Assembly (NCBI GenBank): GCA_023150375.1
Contig: JAKLLA010000011.1
Location: forward strand, 62,001 to 126,000
From: Burkholderiaceae bacterium
GTDB lineage: Bacteria > Pseudomonadota > Gammaproteobacteria > Burkholderiales > Burkholderiaceae_C
Direction of reading: 5' to 3'
DNA length: 64,000 bases
In this document: piece after piece, positions 23,975 through 33,129 of the stretch
Layout of the letters: every line of letters starts with the position of its first letter
How positions within the stretch are numbered: the first letter of the stretch is position 1
Translations under genes and position numbers: made by a program
The notes under the pieces: model-generated
Told to the model about the DNA's origin: nothing
What the model saw: only the letters and a program-made list of their open reading frames with translations
The model's database searches: none

Positions 23975-25564
23975 ATGCGACGGATACTCTTGTTGTTGAT
24001 GCTGGCTTGGGGTGTGTTGGCGGCTCCCATGGTCCGCGCCCTGACACCCGAGGAAGCGACGGCGATCGCCTCCGGTGAAACCGACGACCGCATCGCGGCG
24101 CTGAACCGGGCCGCGGCGCAGGCCGATCCGGCGCTGGCGGGGCTGGTGCAGGCGCTGCTGGACGACGCCGTGCAGTTGGCGGGCGGCAAGGCCTACGTCA
24201 CGCGGGACGGCCGGACCGTGCTGGCCGGCACCGACACCGAGGCGACGCTGCCGGCCGATGCCGAGGAGGTCGTCAACAACAACCGCATGCGCGGCGCGCT
24301 GGAGGCGGCGCTGGGTGCGCTGCAGCTGGTGTCGCCGGACGTGGCGGTACGCCGCGCCGCGCTGGCGGAACTGAGCCGGCAGCAGCTCGACGAGGCGCAG
24401 CTGCCGCTGATCGAGAAGGCCTTTGCGGCCGAGACCGACACGGCCCTGAAGACGCAACTGGAGCGCATGCGCGCCACGCTGCTGATCGGCGCGAGCGACC
24501 CGGCCAAGCGGCTGGCCGCCGCGCAGGCCCTGGCCGCCAGTGGGGAGTCCAGTGTCCGCAGCCTGCTGCAGGAGCGCCTGGCCCCCGGGGCCGAGGCCGA
24601 CCCGCAGGTGCGTGCCGCGCTGTCGGCCGCGCTGTCGGCCGTCGAGGGCCGGCTGGCCTGGGGCGAGCGGCTGGGCGTGCTGTTCACCGGCGTGAGCCTG
24701 GGCTCGATCCTGCTGCTGGCGGCGCTGGGCCTGGCCATCACCTACGGGCTGATGGGCGTGATCAACATGGCGCACGGCGAGCTGATCATGATCGGCGCCT
24801 ACGCCACCTGGCTGGTGCAGAACCTGTTCCGCCAGTACCTGCCAGGCGCCTTCGACGGGTACCTGCTGGTGGCGATTCCGGCGGCCTTCCTGGCCTCGGC
24901 GCTGGTGGGCGCGGCGCTCGAGCGCAGCGTGATCCGCTGGCTCTACGGCCGCCCGCTGGAGACGCTGCTGGCCACCTGGGGCATCAGCCTGGTGCTGATG
25001 CAGGGCGTGCGCAGCCTGTTCGGCGCGCAGAACGTGGCGGTGGAGAACCCCAGCTGGCTCTCCGGCGGCGTGGCGGTGTTCTCCAACCTGACGCTGCCCT
25101 ACAACCGCCTGGCCATCCTGGTGTTCGCCGCGGTGGTGCTGGCCGGCGTGGCCCTGCTCATCGCGAAGACGCGCCTGGGCCTGTTCGTGCGCGGGGTGAC
25201 GCAGAACCGCCGCATGGCCGCCTGCATGGGCGTGAACACCGCCCGCGTGGACACCTACGCCTTCAGCCTGGGCGCGGGCATCGCCGGACTGGCCGGCTGT
25301 GCACTCAGCCAGGTGGGCAACGTCGGCCCGGACCTGGGGCAGGGCTACATCGTCGACAGCTTCATGGTGGTGGTGCTGGGCGGCGTGGGCCAGCTCGCCG
25401 GCACGGTGTACGCCGCGCTGGGGCTGGGCTTCCTGAGCAAGTTCCTGGAGGGCTACGCCGGCGCGGTGCTGGCCAAGATCATGGTGCTGGTGTTCATCGT
25501 CATCTTCATCCAGAAGCGACCCCAGGGCATGTTTGCCATGAAGGGCCGATCGGCCGAGGCCTGA
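23975..25564 (+). CDS. urtB: Urea ABC transporter, permease UrtB
   Basis: A 529-residue branched-chain-type (LivH-like) permease subunit for urea. It has a signal peptide (RRILLLLMLAWGVLAAPMVRA), a soluble periplasmic segment of about 190 residues rich in helical repeats, typical of UrtB and absent from LivH, then eight or so membrane helices from 'GVSLGSILLLAALGLAITYG'. 'GVINMAHGELIMIGAYATWL' is the family motif. Start could be the GTG at 23972 or the ATG at 23975; GAGG lies 6 or 9 nt upstream. Ends 3 bp before urtC. Confidence 0.95.
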   Translation: MRRILLLLMLAWGVLAAPMVRALTPEEATAIASGETDDRIAALNRAAAQADPALAGLVQALLDDAVQLAGGKAYVTRDGRTVLAGTDTEATLPADAEEVVNNNRMRGALEAALGALQLVSPDVAVRRAALAELSRQQLDEAQLPLIEKAFAAETDTALKTQLERMRATLLIGASDPAKRLAAAQALAASGESSVRSLLQERLAPGAEADPQVRAALSAALSAVEGRLAWGERLGVLFTGVSLGSILLLAALGLAITYGLMGVINMAHGELIMIGAYATWLVQNLFRQYLPGAFDGYLLVAIPAAFLASALVGAALERSVIRWLYGRPLETLLATWGISLVLMQGVRSLFGAQNVAVENPSWLSGGVAVFSNLTLPYNRLAILVFAAVVLAGVALLIAKTRLGLFVRGVTQNRRMAACMGVNTARVDTYAFSLGAGIAGLAGCALSQVGNVGPDLGQGYIVDSFMVVVLGGVGQLAGTVYAALGLGFLSKFLEGYAGAVLAKIMVLVFIVIFIQKRPQGMFAMKGRSAEA

Positions 25565-25567
25565 ACC

Positions 25568-26719
25568 ATGAGTGCTGTCCTGAACTCCTCTTCCGATTCC
25601 GTCCTGCAGCCGCGCCGCGGCCTGCTGCTGGGCATCAAGGGCTGGACCGGCGTGGTGGCCGCGCTGATCACCGTGGCGGTGCTGGTGCCGGTGCTCAACC
25701 TGCTGGTGCCGCCGGACTCCGCACTGCACCTGGGCGACTACTACGTCGCGCTGATCGGCAAGATCATGTGCTACGCCATCTGCGCGCTGGCGATGGACCT
25801 GATCTGGGGCTACACCGGCATCCTCAGCCTGGGCCACGGCCTGTTCTTCGCACTCGGCGGCTACGGCATGGGCATGTACCTGATGCGCCAGATCGGCACC
25901 GAGGGGCAGTACCGCTCGGAGCTGCCGGACTTCATGGTCTTCCTGAACTGGAAGGAGCTGCCCTGGCACTGGGCGGTGAGCGACAGCTTCGTCGCCCAGA
26001 TGCTGCTGGTGATCCTGGTGCCCGGCCTGCTGGCCTTCGTGTTCGGCTGGTTCGCCTTCCGCTCGCGCATCAAGGGGGTGTACTTCTCGATCATCACCCA
26101 GGCGCTGACCTACGCGGCCATGCTGCTGTTCTTCCGCAACGAGACCGGCTTCGGCGGCAACAACGGCTTCACCGACTTCAAGCGCATCCTGGACATCCCG
26201 CTCGCCCAGCCCTCCACCCGCATGCTGCTGTTCGTGCTGACCGGGCTGACGCTGATCGCCTTCTTCCTGATGGCGCGCTGGATCGTGAACAGCAAGTACG
26301 GCCGGGTGCTGCAGGCCATCCGCGACGCCGAAAGCCGGGTGATGTTCACCGGCTACGATCCGATCGCCTACAAGCTCAGCATCTGGACGCTCAGCGCGGT
26401 GATGTGCGCCATCGCCGGCGCGCTGTACGTGCCGCAGGTGGGCATCATCAACCCGGGCGAGATGAGCCCGGCGGCCAGCATCGAGATCGCCATCTGGGCG
26501 GCCGTGGGCGGGCGCGGCACGCTGATCGGGCCGATCGTCGGCGCCTTCTTCGTCAACGGCGCCAAGAGCTGGTTCACCCAGGTGTTCCCGGAGTTCTGGC
26601 TGTACTTCCTGGGCGCGCTGTTCATCGCCGTCACGCTGTTCCTGCCGAACGGCATCGTGGGCCTGGTCGGCAAGCTGACCGGCCGCAGCAAGAAGGACGA
26701 GAAGGAGGTGCGCGCATGA
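25568..26719 (+). CDS. urtC: Urea ABC transporter, permease UrtC
   Basis: A 383-residue LivM-like permease pairing with UrtB. 'ALAMDLIWGYTGILSLGHGL' and 'FGGNNGFTDFKRILD' are UrtC motifs, and the ABC-contact loop 'QAIRDAESRVMFTGYD' couples it to the ATPases. Nine or so hydrophobic helices. The stop overlaps the urtD start (ATGA). Confidence 0.95.
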   Translation: MSAVLNSSSDSVLQPRRGLLLGIKGWTGVVAALITVAVLVPVLNLLVPPDSALHLGDYYVALIGKIMCYAICALAMDLIWGYTGILSLGHGLFFALGGYGMGMYLMRQIGTEGQYRSELPDFMVFLNWKELPWHWAVSDSFVAQMLLVILVPGLLAFVFGWFAFRSRIKGVYFSIITQALTYAAMLLFFRNETGFGGNNGFTDFKRILDIPLAQPSTRMLLFVLTGLTLIAFFLMARWIVNSKYGRVLQAIRDAESRVMFTGYDPIAYKLSIWTLSAVMCAIAGALYVPQVGIINPGEMSPAASIEIAIWAAVGGRGTLIGPIVGAFFVNGAKSWFTQVFPEFWLYFLGALFIAVTLFLPNGIVGLVGKLTGRSKKDEKEVRA

Positions 26720-27606
26720 CCCCCGAACTGATGCAGGCCGGCACCCGGCTGAAGAGCGAGCACGAGGCCCGCCTGGCCGCCAGCGCCGGCAGGACCGAAT
26801 CGGGCGGGCGCTCGGCCTCCTACGGCCGCCTGGTCAAGCACGGCGAGCCGGATTTCACCCAGGGTGTGGCGCTGTACCTGGACGACATCACCGTCAGCTT
26901 CGACGGCTTCAAGGCGCTCAACGCCCTGAGCCTGACCATCGACGTCGGCGAACTGCGCTGCATCATCGGCCCCAACGGCGCGGGCAAGACCACGATGATG
27001 GACGTCATCACCGGCAAGACCCGCCCGGACGCGGGGCGTGCCAGCTTCGGCTCGACCATCGACCTGCTGCGCCTGCGCGAGAACGAGATCGCCACGATCG
27101 GCATCGGCCGCAAGTTCCAGAAGCCCACCGTCTACGAGGAACTCAGCGTCTTCGAGAACCTGGAGCTGGCGCTGGCCGCCGACCGGCGCGCCCGCGCCAG
27201 CCTGTTCCACCGCCTGAGCGGTGCGCAGCTGGACCGCATCGGCGAGATCCTGATGCTGATCCACCTGAAGGACGCCGCCCAGCGTACCGCCGGCCTGCTC
27301 AGCCACGGCCAGAAGCAGTGGCTGGAGATCGGCATGCTGCTGATGCAGGACCCCAAGCTGCTGCTGCTGGACGAGCCGGTGGCCGGCATGACCGACGAGG
27401 AAACCGAGCGCACCGCCGAGCTTTTCCTGAGCCTGGAAGGCCGGCACTCGCTGGTGGTGGTCGAGCATGACATGAAGTTCGTCGACCAGCTCACCGAGGG
27501 CCGCAAGAAGGTCACCGTGCTGCACGAAGGCAGCGTGCTGGCCGAAGGCAGACTGGCCGATGTGCAGGCCAACGAGAAGGTCGTGGAAGTCTATCTGGGG
27601 CGCTGA
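26716..27606 (+). CDS. urtD: Urea ABC transporter, ATPase UrtD
   Basis: A 296-residue LivG-like ATPase powering urea import. Walker A GPNGAGKTT, Q-loop in 'IGRKFQKPTVYEELSVFEN', signature 'LLSHGQKQWLEIGMLL' (SHGQ as usual for UrtD), Walker B LLLLDEP, and the switch His in VVEHDM. About 45 N-terminal residues precede the first core strand, as in many UrtD proteins. Overlaps urtC by 4 bp and is 1 bp from urtE. Confidence 0.96.
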   Translation: MTPELMQAGTRLKSEHEARLAASAGRTESGGRSASYGRLVKHGEPDFTQGVALYLDDITVSFDGFKALNALSLTIDVGELRCIIGPNGAGKTTMMDVITGKTRPDAGRASFGSTIDLLRLRENEIATIGIGRKFQKPTVYEELSVFENLELALAADRRARASLFHRLSGAQLDRIGEILMLIHLKDAAQRTAGLLSHGQKQWLEIGMLLMQDPKLLLLDEPVAGMTDEETERTAELFLSLEGRHSLVVVEHDMKFVDQLTEGRKKVTVLHEGSVLAEGRLADVQANEKVVEVYLGR

Positions 27607-27607
27607 G

Positions 27608-28300
27608 ATGCTGAAGGTTTCCGGACTCAACCAGTACTACGGCGGCTCGCACATCCTGCGCGGGCTGGATTTCGAGGCCCGGCTCGGCGAGGTGACGGTG
27701 GTGCTCGGCCGCAACGGCGTGGGCAAGACCACCCTGCTCAAGAGCCTGATGGGCGTGGTGCCCATCAAGACCGGCAGCATCACGCTGGACGGGCAGGACA
27801 TCAGCCGCGACGTGCCCTACGAGCGCGTGCGCAAGGGCGTGGGCTACGTCCCGCAGGGCCGCGAGATCTTCGGCCGCCTGACGGTGGAGGAGAACCTGCG
27901 CATGGGCCTGGCCTACAAGAGCGGCTCGACGCCCATTCCGGCCGAGCTGTTCGAGCTCTTCCCCATCCTGAAGCAGTTCCTGCACCGGCGCGGCGGCGAC
28001 CTCTCGGGCGGGCAGCAGCAGCAGCTGGCGATTGCCCGGGCGCTGGCCGCCGGCCCCAAGCTGCTGATCCTGGACGAACCCACCGAGGGCATCCAGCCCA
28101 GCATCATCAAGGACATCGGCCGGGTGATCCGCATGCTGGCCGACCGCAAGACCATGGCCATCGTGCTGGTCGAGCAGTACTACGACTTTGCCGCCGAGCT
28201 GGCCGACCAGTACCTGGTGATGGAGCGCGGCGAGATCATCGCCCGCGGCCGTGGCAGCGAGATGGAGACCCACGGGGTGCGGCAGCTGATGTCGATCTGA
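27608..28300 (+). CDS. urtE: Urea ABC transporter, ATPase UrtE
   Basis: A 230-residue LivF-like ATPase and second nucleotide-binding subunit. It starts MLKVSGLNQYYGGSHILRGL; Walker A GRNGVGKTTLLKSL, 'GVGYVPQGREIFGRLTVEENL', signature DLSGGQQQQLAIARAL, Walker B LLILDEPTEGIQPSI, and the switch in 'VLVEQYYDFA'. The ATG is directly after the urtD stop (TGAGATG). Confidence 0.96.
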   Translation: MLKVSGLNQYYGGSHILRGLDFEARLGEVTVVLGRNGVGKTTLLKSLMGVVPIKTGSITLDGQDISRDVPYERVRKGVGYVPQGREIFGRLTVEENLRMGLAYKSGSTPIPAELFELFPILKQFLHRRGGDLSGGQQQQLAIARALAAGPKLLILDEPTEGIQPSIIKDIGRVIRMLADRKTMAIVLVEQYYDFAAELADQYLVMERGEIIARGRGSEMETHGVRQLMSI

Positions 28301-28315
28301 ACTTCCCCCGACGCT

Positions 28316-28329
28316 TTGACAGGAGTCAA
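28316..28329. promoter_or_regulatory. TTGAC-N4-GTCAA inverted repeat upstream of the small coiled-coil gene
   Basis: TTGACAGGAGTCAA is a perfect 5-bp dyad with a 4-nt centre, 70 bp before the ATG at 28399. TTGACA could also be a -35, but no matching -10 lies 16-18 bp downstream, so a protein-binding site or chance are both possible. Confidence 0.3.
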
Positions 28330-28398
28330 CCTGCACGTGCCGGGAACGGGCGCAGACTGCCAGCACCGTTGGGAATTTGTGTTGTGGAAGGAGTGATC

Positions 28399-28662
28399 AT
28401 GACCGATACCCAGGCGCAATGGCAGGCCATGGTGGATCGTCTGCGTCAGGAGCGCGACGAGCTGCGGCTGAAGCTGCATCTGGCCACCGCCGAGGCCCGC
28501 GACGAGTGGGACAAGGTGGAAGCGAAGTGGACCGAGGTGGAAGCCCGGCTGCCCCAGGTCAAGGCCGAGCTGCGCGACGGCGGACAGAACCTGCGCGCCG
28601 CGCTGGACCTGGTGACCGAGGAGATCTCGAGCCGCTACGAGCGCATCCGCAGGCTGTTCTGA
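28399..28662 (+). CDS. Small coiled-coil protein of unknown function
   Basis: An 87-residue, highly charged, all-helical protein. Heptad-like spacing of Leu/Val/Ala runs through 'WQAMVDRLRQERDELRLKLH' and 'VEAKWTEVEARLPQVKAELR', so a coiled-coil dimer is likely; there is no signal peptide or membrane helix. GGAAGGAG 8 nt before ATG 28399 is the best ribosome-binding site nearby and sets the start. It lies 98 bp after urtE, close enough to be read from the urt transcript. I do not recognise a named family. Confidence 0.75.
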   Translation: MTDTQAQWQAMVDRLRQERDELRLKLHLATAEARDEWDKVEAKWTEVEARLPQVKAELRDGGQNLRAALDLVTEEISSRYERIRRLF

Positions 28663-28926
28663 TCCCGCCGGCCGGCCGCAGCTCCCGCCACGCCGCCGCG
28701 CGGGCAGGTCGATCCTGGCCAGGCTGCGCGATGCCCGCCATGCCCGTCCTGCTCGACCGACTGGCTTCGATCGCCCGCGGGCTCGAAGCCTGCGGCCGGG
28801 GTCGGGCCCTGCAGGGGCCGGGCGGCAGGCGGGTCGTGCTGGGCGCCCGATGTCGGGCCACACCCGCGGCCTCCATGACGGCCGCCGGAGGCGCCGAAGG
28901 TATCGCTGCCCGGCTGCCCGCGCGGC

Positions 28927-31533
28927 TCAGCGCCCCAGCAGCCCCTCGAGCTTCTTCTGCATCGCCTCGCGCGCCTTGTCCTTCGCCGCGTCGCGCAGCT
29001 GCTCCTTTAGCGGCGCGGACGCCGCATCGCTGGCCTTCAGCCCGAGCTTCTCGGCGGCCTTGGCCTCGAGCTTGTCGCGCAGCTGGTCCTTGACCAGGTT
29101 GCCGGCGGCGCCCACGGCGACCTCGGACCAGACGATGCGCCAGGTCGGCGCCTCGAGCGGGCCGCTCAGGCGCACCGGCACGGTGACACCGCGCAGGGCG
29201 TCCAGCTCGGCGCCGCCCTGGCCTTTGCTGGTCGCCGCGACCGTGCTGCGCGCGGTGTAGTCGAGCCGGCGCTGCGGCAGGTCGACGCGGCCCTCGCCGC
29301 CCAGGCGCAGGAAGGGGCTCTTGAGCGACAGGTCGCGGTTCTCGGCCACGCCGTCGCGCACCCGGAAGCTGGCGCTCAGTTCGGAGAAGTCGGTCTTCTC
29401 GCTGCGCCGGGCGGCTTCCACCGCGTCCTGCTTCAGGCTGAGGGCGGCCTTCACCTCGCGCAGGCGCTGGGCGAGGTTGATGCCCTGCACCGCGCCGTCG
29501 CGCAGCTGCAGCGCGGCGCTGCCGTTCAGGCCGCGTTCGAGCGCCTTCACGCTGGCCCCGCCGGTGGCGAGGTCCAGCGTGAGCCGGCCGCGGCCTTCCA
29601 GCAGCTCGCGCCCGGCGACGTCCTTCAGCAGCGCCTGGATCAGGATGTCCTGCGCGCTGGCCTGCAGCGCCAGGCGCTGCCGTGCCGGGCCGGTGCCGGC
29701 GTCGGCCTCCAGGCGGGCGTCGAGCGTGCCGTCCCAGGTGCGCAGGCGCAGCGGGGCGATCTGCAGCCGGCCGTCCTCGAGCACCGCCTGGGCGACCAGG
29801 TCCTTCAGCACATAGGGGTGGTAGCGCAGCGTGCCGGCCTGCAGCGACACGCGCGCGTCCAGCGCGCGCAGCCCGGCCAGATCCACCGGCGTGTCGGCCG
29901 CCGGGCCGGCGGGGGCCGGGGCGGGGGGGCTGCCCGGGGCAGAGGCGGCCCCGGCCGCTGCGGCAGGGCGCGGCGGCAGCAGGGCGTTCAGGTCCAGTTC
30001 GCCGAAGCGGGCCTGGGCCTGCAGGCGCGGGCGGGTGCCGCCGAGGGTGAGCTGCCCGTCGCTGCGGAAGGCCTGCGCGTTCATCTGCCCGTCCAGGTCC
30101 CACCGGGCGCCGCGCGGGGAGGCGTCCACCTGGCCGCGGGCGAGCAGCTTCAGCGGCTGCAGCGCCGGGTTGTGCACCGTGGCGTCCAGCGCGAGGTCGG
30201 CCAGGGTGACGGCCTGTTCCGCCAGGCGGGCCGTGAGGTCGCTGCGCAGCGTGCCCCGCACCCGGGAAGCGCCCGCCCCCTGGGTGGCCGCGCCCAGCGT
30301 GAGCTGCAGTGCCGGCACGCGCAGGACCTCGAAGCTGCCGGTGGGCGCGCCGGAGCCGAGCGTGCCCTCGAGCGCAGCCGGGCCCTGCAGCGAGAAGCGG
30401 CCCGACAGCGGCGCCCCCTTCAGCTGCCGGCCCTGCACCTCGAGCTGCGGCCAGTCCAGCGCGACCTTCAGCGGCTGCGCCGGGCCGCCGGCCGAGGCCA
30501 GCGTGCCCTCGAGCTGCAGCGCCAGCCGGGCCAGGTCGAGCTGCTGCTGCGCCGGGCGGAAGGCGAAGCGCTGCAGGGTCAGCGTGCCCTGCTGCAGCTG
30601 CAGCGCGCCGGCCTGCACGCGCAGGGCGATCGACAGCGGTGCGGCCTCGATCGAGGCGGTGGACGGCGAGGCGGCCGCCGCCGGAGCCGCCGAGGCCGCC
30701 GAGGCGCCTTGTGTCGCGGCGCTGGCCGCACCGGCGCCGCCCGGCGTGCCGGCGTCGTAGGCCAGGGCGCCCTGGACCGTGGCGTCCAGGCCGCGCAGGC
30801 CGGGCAGGTCGCCCTGCAGCTGCAGGGTCAGGTCGCCGGCCTGCACCTTCAGCGCGGGCTGCCGCGCATCGCCGAAGTCCAGCTTCAGCTGCGTGCGGGC
30901 CTGCAGGCCGAGCTGCGCGGCCGGCTCGCTGAAGCGGGCCTGGGCGGAGAGCTGCACGGCCGTGGGCTCACCCGGGGTCAGCCGGCCGGTCTGCAGCTCG
31001 GCCAGGGTGGCCTGGCCCTTCAGCTTCGCCAGGCGGTCGTCCAGGTCCAGCTGCACCTGCTCGAGGCGCAGGGCGCGGATGTCGAAGCGCAGCGGCTGCG
31101 CCTCGGCCGTCTCCGGCGGGCGCGCATCGGCGTCGGGGCGCAGCAGGTCGTCGAGGTTGCTGCGGCCCTGGGCGTCGCGCCGCCAGGCCAGGCTCAGGCC
31201 ACGTGCCTGTACCTCGTCGACCACCAGCTGCTGGCGCAGCAGCGGCAGCCACTGCACTGCCAGGCGGGCCTCGGCCAGGCTGGCAAAGCGCTGCTGCGGC
31301 TGCTGGAACTCCGACAGCGTGACATCGCGCAAGGCCACCTGCAGCCGCGGGAAGACCGACAGCTGCACGTCGCCGAGGGTGAGCTGGCGCTGCCGGTGCT
31401 GCTGCATCCAGTCGACTGCCAGGCTCTTGTAGCGGTTGGCATCGAAGGTGGCGATCAACCAGACGGCGGCGGCGACGAGCAGCCCGAGCAGCAGGGCCAG
31501 GACGAGGAGGATCTTGCGAAGCAGAGGGGACAT
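28927..31533 (-). CDS. AsmA-family protein
   Basis: An 868-residue protein with one N-terminal membrane anchor (LRKILLVLALLLGLLVAAAV) and a long periplasmic part of beta-rich repeats. 'FDANRYKSLAVDWMQQHRQR' and 'LTLGDVQLSVFPRLQVALRD' are the AsmA N-terminal signature; the C-terminal third (AQDILIQALLKDVAGRELLE onward) matches the AsmA_2 domain. AsmA-like proteins are relatives of bridge-like lipid-transfer proteins, linked to phospholipid movement to the outer membrane. ATG 31533 was preferred to a TTG 24 nt upstream. Confidence 0.88.
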   Translation of the reverse strand: MSPLLRKILLVLALLLGLLVAAAVWLIATFDANRYKSLAVDWMQQHRQRQLTLGDVQLSVFPRLQVALRDVTLSEFQQPQQRFASLAEARLAVQWLPLLRQQLVVDEVQARGLSLAWRRDAQGRSNLDDLLRPDADARPPETAEAQPLRFDIRALRLEQVQLDLDDRLAKLKGQATLAELQTGRLTPGEPTAVQLSAQARFSEPAAQLGLQARTQLKLDFGDARQPALKVQAGDLTLQLQGDLPGLRGLDATVQGALAYDAGTPGGAGAASAATQGASAASAAPAAAASPSTASIEAAPLSIALRVQAGALQLQQGTLTLQRFAFRPAQQQLDLARLALQLEGTLASAGGPAQPLKVALDWPQLEVQGRQLKGAPLSGRFSLQGPAALEGTLGSGAPTGSFEVLRVPALQLTLGAATQGAGASRVRGTLRSDLTARLAEQAVTLADLALDATVHNPALQPLKLLARGQVDASPRGARWDLDGQMNAQAFRSDGQLTLGGTRPRLQAQARFGELDLNALLPPRPAAAAGAASAPGSPPAPAPAGPAADTPVDLAGLRALDARVSLQAGTLRYHPYVLKDLVAQAVLEDGRLQIAPLRLRTWDGTLDARLEADAGTGPARQRLALQASAQDILIQALLKDVAGRELLEGRGRLTLDLATGGASVKALERGLNGSAALQLRDGAVQGINLAQRLREVKAALSLKQDAVEAARRSEKTDFSELSASFRVRDGVAENRDLSLKSPFLRLGGEGRVDLPQRRLDYTARSTVAATSKGQGGAELDALRGVTVPVRLSGPLEAPTWRIVWSEVAVGAAGNLVKDQLRDKLEAKAAEKLGLKASDAASAPLKEQLRDAAKDKAREAMQKKLEGLLGR

Positions 31534-31706
31534 GCGTGCAGGCAGGCGGGAAGGCAACCAGCCTGCATTCCAACATGCCGACGGGTTGGCTGTTGTGCGA
31601 TCGTGTGAAATTCACGCGGTTCCCGCCGGGACGGTCGCCAGGGTGGTGTTTACCGGCCTTTGCGAAGGGGAAGCCGGCCCTTTGCCGTGTGCCGGTGCCG
31701 GCCTTC

Positions 31707-31712
31707 TACACT
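31707..31712 (+). promoter_or_regulatory. Candidate -10 box of the HI0933-type gene
   Basis: TACACT ends 7 nt before the ATG at 31720, with no ribosome-binding site between, the same layout as at alr. Confidence 0.35.
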
Positions 31713-31719
31713 GCCGCCC

Positions 31720-33048
31720 ATGGATGAGATGTGCAAGCCTGCCGCCGGGCAGGGACCGCGGGTGGCGATCGTCGGGGCCGGGCCGGCCGGCCTGATGGCC
31801 GCGCAGGCCCTGCTGGACGCCGGTGCGGCGGTGGACCTGTACGACGCAATGCCCTCGGCGGGACGCAAGTTCCTGCTCGCCGGCAAAGGCGGGCTGAACT
31901 TGACGCATGCCGAGCCGGCGGAAGCCTTCCGCAGCCGCTATGGCGAGCGTGCCGAGGCGGTGGGGCGCTGGCTCGACCGGCTCGACGCGCAGGGGCTGCG
32001 CGACTGGGCGGCGCAGCTGGGCATCGACACCTTCGTGGGCAGCTCCGGCAAGGTCTTCCCGGCCGAGATGAAGGCCGCGCCGCTGCTGCGCGCCTGGCTG
32101 CACCGGCTGCGGGCGGCCGGGCTGCGGCTGCACATGCGCCAGCGCTGGAACGGCGCGCTGGCGCACACGCCGGACCGGTCTGGCTGGACGCTGGGCTTTC
32201 ACACCCCCGCCGGGCCGCAGACGGTGTCGGCCGACGCCGTGCTGCTGGCCCTGGGCGGGGCGAGCTGGCCGCGCCTGGGCTCGGACGGCGCCTGGCAGCC
32301 CTGGCTGCGTGCCGCGGGTGTCGACGTGGCGCCGCTGGTGAGCGCCAACTGCGGCTTCGAGGTGGCCTGGAGCGCGCACCTGCGCGACAAGTTCGCCGGC
32401 TCGCCGCTCAAGGGCGTGCGGCTGGTGCATGTCGACGCCCGGGGCCGGCGCTTCGACCGGCCGGGCGAGGCGCTGCTCAGCGCCTACGGGCTGGAGGGCG
32501 CGCTGGTCTACGCCGCCAGCGCGCAGCTGCGCGAGGCGATCGCCGCCGGCGGGCCGACCCGGGTGGCGCTGGACCTGCTGCCGCAGCGCAGCGAGGCCGA
32601 CCTGCGCGCGGCCCTTTCGCGCGGGCGCGGTGCGCGCTCCTGGAGCAATCACCTGCGCGAGCAGGCCGGCCTGCACGGCGTGAAGGCGGCGCTGCTGCGC
32701 GAGGGGCTGGATGCGCCGGCCTGGTCCGCCCTGGTGGCCGATCCGGCGGCGCTGGCCGCGCGCATCAAGGCGCTGCCGATCGTGCTCCAGGCGCCGCGGC
32801 CGATCGACGAGGCGATCAGCTCGGCCGGCGGGGTGCGCCTGGAGGCGCTCGACGAGCGCCTCATGCTGCGCGCCCTGCCCGGGGTGTTCTGCGCCGGCGA
32901 GATGCTCGACTGGGAAGCGCCCACCGGCGGCTACCTGCTCACCGCCTGCCTGGCCAGTGGCCGGGTGGCCGGCGAAGGCCTGGCGGCCTGGTGGGCGCAG
33001 CGGTCGGCGGCCACCCGTGCGGCGGTCGTCACGGCCCCGGCAGCGTGA
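31720..33048 (+). CDS. HI0933-type FAD-dependent oxidoreductase
   Basis: A 442-residue flavoprotein. The FAD-binding GxGxxG is 'VAIVGAGPAGLMAAQAL' near residue 15, followed by 'SAGRKFLLAGKGGLNLTH', the strongly conserved signature of the HI0933/BaiN-like family. The C-terminal 'TGGYLLTACLASGRVAGEGL' contacts FAD as well. The residue pattern 'GVRLEALDERLMLRALPG' suggests the TIGR03862 subgroup. The substrate is unknown; homologues act on bile acids or are uncharacterised. ATG 31720 (MDEMCKP) was chosen from the adjacent -10-like box. Confidence 0.85.
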   Translation: MDEMCKPAAGQGPRVAIVGAGPAGLMAAQALLDAGAAVDLYDAMPSAGRKFLLAGKGGLNLTHAEPAEAFRSRYGERAEAVGRWLDRLDAQGLRDWAAQLGIDTFVGSSGKVFPAEMKAAPLLRAWLHRLRAAGLRLHMRQRWNGALAHTPDRSGWTLGFHTPAGPQTVSADAVLLALGGASWPRLGSDGAWQPWLRAAGVDVAPLVSANCGFEVAWSAHLRDKFAGSPLKGVRLVHVDARGRRFDRPGEALLSAYGLEGALVYAASAQLREAIAAGGPTRVALDLLPQRSEADLRAALSRGRGARSWSNHLREQAGLHGVKAALLREGLDAPAWSALVADPAALAARIKALPIVLQAPRPIDEAISSAGGVRLEALDERLMLRALPGVFCAGEMLDWEAPTGGYLLTACLASGRVAGEGLAAWWAQRSAATRAAVVTAPAA

Positions 33049-33129
33049 CGGACGGCCGTCTTGAAGCCTGCCGCATTCGCCCTCAGATTGCAGCCCATTG
33101 CGTGTTTGGCCGACTGTGCCCGCCCTGCC

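Noticed and set aside
21560-25969. A 1469-codon minus-strand frame opposite urtA-urtB
   Set aside because: Shadow of well-supported urt genes with no recognisable protein features.
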